Positions 1 to 6,559 of a DNA stretch of 43,121 nucleotides are shown here, piece after piece. The DNA is from an uncultured Spartobacteria bacterium (lineage in GTDB: Bacteria; Verrucomicrobiota; Verrucomicrobiia; Chthoniobacterales; Chthoniobacteraceae): positions 1-43,121 of the forward strand of contig CAIYQA010000314.1 of NCBI GenBank assembly GCA_903928175.1, in the 5' to 3' direction. Every line of letters begins with the position of its first letter. Positions within the stretch are counted from its first letter, which is position 1. Both the position numbers and the translations under genes were made by a program. The notes under the pieces were generated by a model, which ran no database searches, was not told where the DNA came from, and was given only the letters and a program-made list of their open reading frames with translations.

Positions 1-51
1 AGCATCTGACTACGAATCAGAAGGTTTCAGGTTCGATTCCTGACGGGCGCA
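1..51 (+). tRNA. tRNA-Arg(ACG), 3' part only
   Basis: The window starts inside this gene. Visible are the anticodon stem-loop (CTGA-CTACGAA-TCAG, anticodon ACG), the variable loop, the T arm (TCAGG-TTCGATT-CCTGA), the 3' acceptor strand CGGGCGC and discriminator A at 51. CCA is not encoded. The 5' half lies outside the window. A 52-nt copy of this end recurs at 26921-26972, which makes this tRNA the likely attachment site of the island that follows. Confidence 0.9.
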
Positions 52-128
52 GTTCCTCTAAGTGATTGAAATAGAGATACTTAGAGAACGAGATTGGATG
101 GCGAAAATCGGAAAGCACGAACTCTCAG

Positions 129-153
129 GGCATCACTTTGGCATCACTTTTTG
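129..153 (-). repeat. doubled GGCATCACTT motif, likely integrase tail scar (copy 1)
   Basis: Two GGCATCACTT units in tandem followed by a T run. On the minus strand it reads K-S-D-A-K-V-M-P-stop. Near-identical copies lie at 480-504 and 26765-26789. A protein tail facing a tRNA 3' end is what a tRNA-targeting tyrosine integrase gene leaves behind; that identity is inferred, since no catalytic part survives. Confidence 0.55.
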
Positions 154-351
154 GGTTTACTTGTGCATGCATCTTAGAGTGGACACCCCCCATTAAGAGG
201 AATTATTGGGAAAATTGCGACTTTTTTCGGGTCTACACCAAAGTTTGTGGAGGGGTGAGTTTTTTATGCTCAGCGATTCTCTGAACACCCCGTTGATTGA
301 ATCGGACAGAGTGCTTCGATGCGTAATGAGTCGGCCAGCGGTGCAGGTCAA

Positions 352-406
352 TAAGCAGCAGACGGTAATCAGAAGGTCACGAGTTCAAGTCTCGTCGTTG
401 GTTCCA
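352..406 (+). pseudogene. tRNA 3'-half remnant with encoded CCA
   Basis: The T arm ACGAG-TTCAAGT-CTCGT is perfect and is followed by a 7-nt acceptor strand CGTTGGT, a discriminator T and CCA at 404-406. Upstream only a degenerate anticodon region is present (a TCAG strand with no matching 5' strand), and no 5' acceptor strand ACCAACG is found. It is therefore a half tRNA, from a tRNA other than the Arg gene at the window edge, as left by an element that carried its own attachment copy. Confidence 0.65.
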
Positions 407-479
407 GTTTTAAGATGCTGGAATAAAAAGACTTAGAAAAGCGAACTCATCTCGCGATTCCAACCCATAAAACTCTTAG

Positions 480-504
480 GGCATCACTTCGGCATCACTT
501 TTTG
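480..504 (-). repeat. doubled GGCATCACTT motif (copy 2)
   Basis: Same tandem motif as at 129 with one base changed. The minus-strand reading is K-S-D-A-E-V-M-P-stop. It begins 73 nt after the CCA of the tRNA half at 406, close to the spacing of copy 1 from tRNA-Arg, so both appear to be the same kind of integration scar. Confidence 0.55.
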
Positions 505-602
505 CGTTGTGCTCGTGCAAAGGCTTTGATGACGCTTGGCAATCATGCCTGTCCGTTGTTTAATTCCGGGATTTTCCCGGTCCAAGGATCGTCACTCTCC
601 CC

Positions 603-752
603 ATGCCTCCCAAATCCAAGAACGCCTCCAACGGTCAAGCTGTCAACCTCGGGTTCGAGGCCATCCTCGCCTTCCTCCGCGACACACTGCTGCCGAAGTT
701 GCTAAGCGTGGAATGGAGCGTTCCGCAGCATCCCACTAAACGCCATGTTTGA
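603..752 (+). pseudogene. hsdM-hsdS deletion fusion (type I RM remnant)
   Basis: A 49-codon frame opens MPPKSKNASNGQAVNLGFEA, which matches how many HsdM methylase subunits begin. It then switches to ILAFLRDTLLPKLLSVEWSV, which matches the usual C-terminal end of HsdS specificity subunits (RDTLLPKLLSGEL-type). The simplest reading is a deletion from early hsdM to the end of hsdS that kept the frame. Its stop (750-752) overlaps the start of the next gene at 745, so the fused stub may still act as a translated leader. The assignment rests on remembered family signatures, not on a search. Confidence 0.7.
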
Positions 753-1440
753 GAAAATCACGATTCAGCTTTTGAATGAATGCCACGAGGAATCAAGTGG
801 CTCATTGCAATGCCTGCCGTATTCCCGGGCTTTAATCGATGCCCTCACATGTCTCGGAAAGAACGCTTATCCCCTTGTAATTCGTGGTGTCGTTTTTGGC
901 AGACAAGAAGATTCTTCAATTTATCGGAAGGTGGGTGTGCAGGGGCTTGTTCAAACAGCTTTAAATGCTCCAAGCGCGAATGGATGGCTTGATGTGCGTG
1001 TCGATGATGCAGGTCAGACGAAAACCGTCCGGTTCCATTATCGAACTATCGGCCTACCGGATAAACGAGGAGAAGGAGACGAGACCCTCGGTAATTATGA
1101 TGGTGAGGGAAAATGGCTCGGACATCTGGCTGTGATTGTTGATGACAACCTAATCGACCCAACGATCGGGCAACTCAATGATGATCGCTCCGGTATCTGC
1201 TTTAATCCACCCGCTGTTACAGCTCCCGTAACTGAAGCCTTTCTGACTGGCAGTCAACCGTTGGTTTTCATCGTCGATGGTATGCTTGTAGCATATTTTT
1301 CATACCCAGATGAGCAGACGCACAAGAGATCACGATCCTGGACTGATGCAGACTTCAGAGCACAATTGAAAGCCATAGGTGAGCGCACTGCCGCACCGTT
1401 TGATGGCAAACCGGAAACTGAACTCCACGCTGAGGCGTGA
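745..1440 (+). CDS. unrecognised protein with a possible Cys-His-Asp hydrolase triad
   Basis: This 231-residue protein is not recognised. It has no signal peptide or membrane segment. Conserved-looking positions are Cys23 in LQCLPYSRALIDAL, His127 in WLGHLAVIVDD and Asp138 in LIDPTIGQ. This order and spacing fit papain or transglutaminase-like folds, where Cys starts a helix and His and Asp lie on strands. Function is inferred only. The start overlaps the stop of the hsdM-hsdS remnant by 8 nt, and the gene is followed closely by the next gene on the same strand, so it sits in the operon that leads into Gabija. It could be a defence accessory effector or an unrelated passenger gene. Confidence 0.7.
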   Translation: MFEKITIQLLNECHEESSGSLQCLPYSRALIDALTCLGKNAYPLVIRGVVFGRQEDSSIYRKVGVQGLVQTALNAPSANGWLDVRVDDAGQTKTVRFHYRTIGLPDKRGEGDETLGNYDGEGKWLGHLAVIVDDNLIDPTIGQLNDDRSGICFNPPAVTAPVTEAFLTGSQPLVFIVDGMLVAYFSYPDEQTHKRSRSWTDADFRAQLKAIGERTAAPFDGKPETELHAEA

Positions 1441-2608
1441 TTATTTCACTGAACCCATGTGCATCGGAACCGTATCTGAAGATATTCTCAAGGACTACTT
1501 CACTCTGCTTGATGAAGTCGTCGCATCCTGCCATTCGGACAATGTCGCTTCACATACCAACTTGGATGACCTCAGTCGCAATGATCCGGTATTTATTCGC
1601 AAGTTCTTGGCTGCACGGAAGACCTTTATGACCGATTCGGACAAGGAGAAAGCCTCGCCGTACTTGCCGATTGGATATTTCCGTGATTTCTGTGTCGAAG
1701 ATAGACTGGTTCTATTCACCCTCTCATTTGAAGTGGCGAATCAACTCCACCAAAGGCGAATGGACGAGAGGCTGGAGCCATATAAGATGGAGCATCCACT
1801 TTTTAAGGCGACACCGGACCTTTGGCGGCATGTCAGGATGTCGGGTGAACGTCCTGCCGATCTCGTCAATTCCGCGGGGCTCATGTTTGTTGCCGGCACG
1901 GAGTTTGTGAAGTTTGGGAGCCATTTTGCAGAACTCGACTACGGGCTAAATCCGGGCTTGGTTTCGTGGATCAGACAGAGATTCCCGAAGAGTCCACTCT
2001 ACGTTCGATTGCATCCATACCGCGTCTTCGGGGAGCGGCCAAGCTCGCGCCTTCACGAGGCAATAGTTAGGCCTATCGATCCTCATTGGTGGATCAACTT
2101 GGAAGTTCATCCAGGGCAGTTGACCGGTTTGACGGTTGAAATAGCTGACCCCGCTTCCCCCAGTGAGGATTTGGAAGTGTGGTGGGAACGTCATGTTAAA
2201 GGGATTCGGCGATGGGAAATGTCAGTAAAAAGAAGCAGTCCCAACTACCTCTCAGTAATGGTGGAAGAAATCATTCACAGAAATGTTGGATTTCAGGAGG
2301 TCATTGGTTCCTGTATCCATTTGGATACTAGTGCGTGCGTGGGAACTGAGGCTGCAAACGCGCAGTTAATGCACTTGGATTTAGCAGTTAACTGGTATCC
2401 GGGGGAAAAGGGAGACAAGCGTTTATCGCAACGATTGGATGAGGGGATGGTTGAGACGGCAACGCGGACACATCTTCTGAGATTGGAGAACATTCCATTG
2501 ATGGGATTTTTTGAAATCACCGCTGCCTTCTTAGACTCCAGGGTACTTCTCCGCGAGTGGCTTTCTGCCCAGTCATTCGCCATTCCGAACGAACAAACTA
2601 CGGATTAG
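1403..2608 (+). CDS. unrecognised cytoplasmic protein in the Gabija operon
   Basis: About 400 residues, with no motif I can assign and no signal peptide or membrane span. It contains many aromatic and charged residues (for example PIDPHWWINLEVHPG and EDLEVWWERHVKGIRRWE) and a Cys/His-containing stretch near SCIHLDTSACVG. The start is uncertain: GTG 1379, ATG 1403 and ATG 1457 are all in frame and none has a good ribosome site. ATG 1403 overlaps the upstream gene by 38 nt, while ATG 1457 would leave a 16-nt gap. The stop at 2606-2608 is one base before the HsdR stub at 2610. The tight spacing points to co-transcription with its neighbours. Its partnership with the upstream gene is inferred from position only. 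Confidence 0.7.
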   Translation: MANRKLNSTLRRDYFTEPMCIGTVSEDILKDYFTLLDEVVASCHSDNVASHTNLDDLSRNDPVFIRKFLAARKTFMTDSDKEKASPYLPIGYFRDFCVEDRLVLFTLSFEVANQLHQRRMDERLEPYKMEHPLFKATPDLWRHVRMSGERPADLVNSAGLMFVAGTEFVKFGSHFAELDYGLNPGLVSWIRQRFPKSPLYVRLHPYRVFGERPSSRLHEAIVRPIDPHWWINLEVHPGQLTGLTVEIADPASPSEDLEVWWERHVKGIRRWEMSVKRSSPNYLSVMVEEIIHRNVGFQEVIGSCIHLDTSACVGTEAANAQLMHLDLAVNWYPGEKGDKRLSQRLDEGMVETATRTHLLRLENIPLMGFFEITAAFLDSRVLLREWLSAQSFAIPNEQTTD

Positions 2609-2609
2609 T

Positions 2610-2876
2610 ATGTTCCTCAACGAATCTATCGTCGGAGACGCCGCCCTGACGTGGTTCGGGGAGTTGGGCTATGCGGTCGGGCACGGGTTGAAGAAGGATC
2701 CCTGCGAACCCGCAGCGCAGCGGGATTTCGTTTGGTGGGTGGTAATTGCTGGGCACTTGCGCGAGATGCACAGGCGGCTGAGTCCGGCCATTTCCCAATC
2801 CCGCACCACGCTCGACACTCAGCTTCCGAAGCTGTTGATTGGAGAAGTGTCAAATGTTGAAACGAAGACCCTATGA
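2610..2876 (+). pseudogene. HsdR N-terminal stub (copy 1), coupled to gajA
   Basis: An 88-residue frame starting MFLNESIVGDAALTWFGELG, then YAVGHG, DPCEPAAQRD and a degenerate continuation. Type I restriction HsdR subunits commonly begin with a NES-(x)n-A-W-(x)n-LGY-(x)n-HG-(x)n-EPAAER pattern, which this follows for about 60 residues before losing similarity. The roughly 900 residues of helicase and nuclease are absent. The stop overlaps the gajA start as ATGA (2873-2876), so the stub is positioned to couple translation into gajA. A second stub of the same sequence type follows gajB. Confidence 0.7.
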
Positions 2877-4678
2877 GAATCTCCCGCATCCAAATAACAA
2901 ACTTCCGCAATTTCAAAAGCCTTGATGTGGCGCTGAGTGAACACGCCGTAATCGTTGGCGAAAACAAGATCGGGAAATCCAACCTCATCTATGCTTTGCG
3001 CCTGCTGCTCGATCCGACGTTGCCGGATTCCGCTCGTCAGCTTCGCGAGGAAGACTTCTGGGATGGACTTGAACGCCCACTTTCGAGCGATATGGAGATT
3101 CGAATTGCGCTCGAAATAACCGACTTTGAAGACAACCCCAAGTTACTAGCCGTTCTCGCCGAACACTTGGTTGGAGTCGAGCCAATGACCGCACGGATAA
3201 CCTATGTTCTTCGCCCCCTTCCCACCCTTGAAGGCGCTCCTGCGAAGGATGCGGACTTTGAGTTCTTCATTTTTGGAGGCGAAAGCGAGGAAAACATCGT
3301 CAGTTACGAGCTTCGTCGACGTTTGCCTATGGACGTTTTTCCCGCGCTTCGTGATGCCGAAGGCGATTTAGCGAATTGGCGTCGGTCACCTTTACGCCCG
3401 TTGCTTGAGAAAGCTGCCGGTATGGTGGACAAAGCGACGCTTGAAGAAATCGCAAAAAAGATTTCAGATGCATCCGATGAGATCACTGCGGTACCGGAGA
3501 TCGCGGCGCTCAATACTGCCGTGACCGACAGGCTCGAAGAGATGGTCGGAGACTCCCACGCGGTTGATGTTACGCTTGGATTGACGCCGTCTGATCCAGA
3601 TCGCCTCATCCGGGCGTTGAGGTTGTTCATCGACAACGGGAAACGCGGTATCGGTGAGGCGAGCTTAGGTTCCGCAAATCTCCTTTACCTTGCGCTGAAA
3701 GCCCTAGAACTGCAGCAACTCGTTAAGGAAGGGAACCGCGACCATACTTTTCTCGCAATCGAAGAACCAGAAGCCCACCTGCATCCTCATTTGCAGCGTC
3801 TGGTCTATCGAGATTTCCTGTACACGCGGCAACGCCCTGAAGCAGAACAAGGCACAGGTGAAGAGGACGAGGACGAAACTAACCGAACCACGTTTCTAAC
3901 CACTCATTCCCCGCACATAGTCAGCGTTACCCCTTTGAGGTCTCTTGTTCTGTTGCGGAAAGCAGAGGATAAGCTGAGCACCGAGGCGTCATCGACAGCC
4001 GAGATCGATCTGGAAGACAATGATGTAGCCGATCTGGAACGTTACCTGGATGTGACTCGCGGTGAGATTGTTTTCAGTCGCGCAGTTTTGTTGGTGGAGG
4101 GAGATGCCGAGTGTTTCGTTATTCCGATTCTTGCGAAACTGATCGGGTATGACCTTGATGAATTGGGAATTTCCGTCTGCTCAGTCTCAGGGACCAACTT
4201 CGCGCCTTATATCAAGCTCCTTGGGGAAGACGGGCTCAGAATACCCTGCGCTGTCGTAAGCGACTATGACCCGACTGATGAAGGTGGAAGTCTTGGAATC
4301 GACCGGATTGAGCGCCTGCTCGAATTGATCACGGGGGAAGCGCCCATATACGACGACGAAGATGATTTGTTGCAAGCAGCGAATGAGCGCGGGTTGTTTC
4401 TCAATGATTACACCCTCGAAATAGATCTTTTCAAAAGTGGTCGTCCCAAAGGCATCTGCAATACTCTTATCGAATTGACAACGAACGGCGCTGTTAAGAA
4501 GCGGGCTACGGCGAGGAAGGAAGCCCCCGATTCGCTAGACCCGGAGCAGATTTTGAAGGACATAGAAGCTATCGGAAAGGGGCGTTTCGCACAGCGGATT
4601 GCGTCTCGACTGAAAGGCAGCACCTGCCCGAAATACATCCGCAATGCCGTCGATTTCCTCGCTGGAAAATGTAGCTGA
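2873..4678 (+). CDS. gajA: Gabija endonuclease GajA (OLD family: ABC ATPase plus TOPRIM)
   Basis: GajA is the nucleotide-sensing nuclease of the Gabija anti-phage system. The 601 residues are close to the family's usual length. Seen in order: Walker A GENKIGKS (29-36), an ABC-type signature around ASLGSANLLYLAL (263-275), Walker B FLAIEEPEAHLHP (293-305), and an H-loop TTHSPH (343-348). The C-terminal TOPRIM domain follows, with the acidic motif VLLVEGDAE (405-413) and the metal-binding SDYDPTD (463-469). All key acidic residues are present, so it looks active. The start is fixed by an ATGA overlap with the preceding HsdR stub. gajB follows after 3 nt. In known Gabija, GajA nicks DNA when nucleotides fall and forms a large complex with GajB. 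A lone OLD nuclease is the alternative, but the gajB neighbour makes Gabija much more likely. Confidence 0.93.
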   Translation: MRISRIQITNFRNFKSLDVALSEHAVIVGENKIGKSNLIYALRLLLDPTLPDSARQLREEDFWDGLERPLSSDMEIRIALEITDFEDNPKLLAVLAEHLVGVEPMTARITYVLRPLPTLEGAPAKDADFEFFIFGGESEENIVSYELRRRLPMDVFPALRDAEGDLANWRRSPLRPLLEKAAGMVDKATLEEIAKKISDASDEITAVPEIAALNTAVTDRLEEMVGDSHAVDVTLGLTPSDPDRLIRALRLFIDNGKRGIGEASLGSANLLYLALKALELQQLVKEGNRDHTFLAIEEPEAHLHPHLQRLVYRDFLYTRQRPEAEQGTGEEDEDETNRTTFLTTHSPHIVSVTPLRSLVLLRKAEDKLSTEASSTAEIDLEDNDVADLERYLDVTRGEIVFSRAVLLVEGDAECFVIPILAKLIGYDLDELGISVCSVSGTNFAPYIKLLGEDGLRIPCAVVSDYDPTDEGGSLGIDRIERLLELITGEAPIYDDEDDLLQAANERGLFLNDYTLEIDLFKSGRPKGICNTLIELTTNGAVKKRATARKEAPDSLDPEQILKDIEAIGKGRFAQRIASRLKGSTCPKYIRNAVDFLAGKCS

Positions 4679-4681
4679 CGT

Positions 4682-6478
4682 ATGACGAACTACAAGATAG
4701 CGGCTGAAGAGCTACGTGATAATCCCGGGCAATGGAAGGCATACGAATCCCCGGGAAGTTGCGTTATTCTTGCTGGGCCCGGCAGTGGGAAGACGAAGAC
4801 ACTGACAACGAAGATGGCGAGGATGCTTGCAGAAGATGTCCAGAGGCCTGCCGGTATCGCATGTATCACCTATAGCACCGAGTGCGCGCGTGAGTTGCAG
4901 AAGCGATTGGCAAAACTGGGTGTTGTCGAAGGTTCGAATGTCTTCATCGGGACGGTCCATTCTTTCTCGCTGAAAAATGTGGTCGCACCGTTCGCGAGAC
5001 TTTCTGATTTGGGCCTCCCTGCTGAGTTCTCAGTTGCCTCTGTTGGCGATCAAGAGCGCATTTTCACTGAGGCTCTTAAAGCGACAATCGGCGATGAGAA
5101 TCCATACCATTACAAAATGCGTTTTGAGCGTTATCGGCGCACCTATCTCGACCGCGATTCCGAAGAATTCGCTTCAGTCGATTCCGACATCGCGAAGCTA
5201 ATTGTGGATTACGAGAACCGCTTAGTGGCTGAATCTCTTGTCGATTTCGACAGCATGATTCTATGGGGACTTCAACTTATTGAACGCCATGAATGGGTTC
5301 GGAAAGCACTCAAAGCACGTTTTCCGATTCTTGTTGTGGATGAATATCAGGACTTGGGCCTCTCGCTACACCGCATGGTGTTGGCTCTGTGCCAAAAGGC
5401 TGGAGTGCGGCTTGTCGCAGTGGGTGATCCCGACCAGTCAATTTATGGTTTTGCCGGGTCGATGCCAAAGCTCCTGAAAGAACTGGCTGTGGCGGACTGG
5501 GCCGAGCCTGTCTTCTTAAAGTTCAATTATCGTTGTGGTCGTCGAATCGTTGCAGCTTCTCTCACAGCCCTTGGTGAGGAGCGGGAATACGAATCTAAGG
5601 TGCGGCAACAAGGCACCATTGACTTCTACGAGTGTCCCGAGGGTATCGCGCAGCAAGCTGCAATAATCACTGAACAAATCATTCCAACGGTTCTCAAACA
5701 GGACAAAAACATGTGCGTTGGAAAAATCGCAGTGCTTTACGGCGACCGAAATGATGAGAGCGTCATTGCAAGCGCAGCGCAGAACTCCGGTATTAAGTTT
5801 GTCCGAATCGACGCTGGAGCGGCTTATCGGCGAACGCCTCTGACGAGATGGCTTGAAGACTGTGCGGCTTGGTGTGCCGGTGGATGGAGAAAACACCAGC
5901 CACCCCTCTCTGCTTTAATCAAGAGATGGCTCAATTTTAACCGACGGGCAAAGGGTGATGTGGATCGGGCTGCGCTACGGCAACAATTGGTGTCCTTCCT
6001 GTTCGGGAATCGAGATCCAAATCAATCACTGAGGCTGTGGTTGCAGCAGGTCTGGACGAGTTGCCTGGACGTAACTCTAACGGCGGAGCCAGCAATGCGG
6101 GATGAAGCAGAGGCCTTTAATGGGCTTGTTCAAGCGACAGCCGATGGGAAAGCGCTGGCCGATTTCAACATCGCAACATTTTCAGGCCAAGGAGGCTCAC
6201 CCGAGCACCTGAACTTGATTACTTTGCACAGCGCCAAAGGGCTGGAGTTTGAGGTTGTTGTGATGATGGGAATGGACCAGGGTAAAATTCCACGATGGGA
6301 TGCATCAAGTGCGGAAGCAATCAGCGAAGCTCGCCGCCTGTTTTATGTCGGTCTGACTCGTGCCAAAAGGCAAGTTCACATGACTTTTTCTGGATTTACC
6401 GAAAACCAATATGGCCGTCGCTTTGCAAAAGGCCCTTCAGTGTTCTTGACTGAGTTGCAGGATAAGCTCGCTATTTGA
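4682..6478 (+). CDS. gajB: Gabija helicase GajB (UvrD/Rep-like SF1)
   Basis: This is a 598-residue SF1 helicase with all main motifs: motif I AGPGSGKT (31-38), motif II DEYQD (about 220-224), motif III GDPDQSIYGF (about 249), motif V LHSAKGLEFE (about 515-524) and motif VI LFYVGLTRAKR (about 553-563). The family role is to sense or process DNA ends and to activate GajA. It starts 3 nt after the gajA stop, the standard Gabija order. It is somewhat longer than the roughly 500-residue Bacillus GajB; the extra length appears to lie in the middle region between motifs III and V. The stop is followed after 4 nt by an HsdR-like stub. The helicase motifs look intact, so an active protein is expected. 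Confidence 0.92.
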   Translation: MTNYKIAAEELRDNPGQWKAYESPGSCVILAGPGSGKTKTLTTKMARMLAEDVQRPAGIACITYSTECARELQKRLAKLGVVEGSNVFIGTVHSFSLKNVVAPFARLSDLGLPAEFSVASVGDQERIFTEALKATIGDENPYHYKMRFERYRRTYLDRDSEEFASVDSDIAKLIVDYENRLVAESLVDFDSMILWGLQLIERHEWVRKALKARFPILVVDEYQDLGLSLHRMVLALCQKAGVRLVAVGDPDQSIYGFAGSMPKLLKELAVADWAEPVFLKFNYRCGRRIVAASLTALGEEREYESKVRQQGTIDFYECPEGIAQQAAIITEQIIPTVLKQDKNMCVGKIAVLYGDRNDESVIASAAQNSGIKFVRIDAGAAYRRTPLTRWLEDCAAWCAGGWRKHQPPLSALIKRWLNFNRRAKGDVDRAALRQQLVSFLFGNRDPNQSLRLWLQQVWTSCLDVTLTAEPAMRDEAEAFNGLVQATADGKALADFNIATFSGQGGSPEHLNLITLHSAKGLEFEVVVMMGMDQGKIPRWDASSAEAISEARRLFYVGLTRAKRQVHMTFSGFTENQYGRRFAKGPSVFLTELQDKLAI

Positions 6479-6482
6479 CGCC

Positions 6483-6557
6483 ATGAGCATCAACGAATCC
6501 ACCATCGAAGATACTACCCTAACATGGTTCGGGGATGCGACCGAGCGTAATGTTTGA
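6483..6557 (+). pseudogene. HsdR N-terminal stub (copy 2)
   Basis: A 24-codon frame, MSINESTIEDTTLTWFGD followed by six residues and a stop. It has the same N-terminal pattern as the stub at 2610 (NES-I/T-xx-D-xx-LTWFG). It starts 4 nt after gajB and ends 2 nt before the next gene's ATG at 6560. Two HsdR-like starts thus flank gajAB on both sides. It may survive only as a coupling leader for the downstream nuclease gene. Confidence 0.65.
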
Positions 6558-6559
6558 AT

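Larger units (their letters stand above)
1..602. other. scarred integration edge, no intact gene
   Basis: About 600 bases without a convincing protein gene. They hold, in order, the tRNA-Arg end, a doubled GGCATCACTT motif (129), a second tRNA 3' half (352-406) and another copy of the doubled motif (480). In both units the motif starts about 75 nt after a tRNA end (77 nt after 51, 73 nt after 406). I read this as two successive integration scars. Only short open frames with no recognisable product run through the stretch. Confidence 0.6.

Noticed and set aside
206-436. 76-codon open frame at the left edge
   Set aside because: It runs straight through the tRNA 3' half and has no domain, so it is a chance frame in scar sequence.
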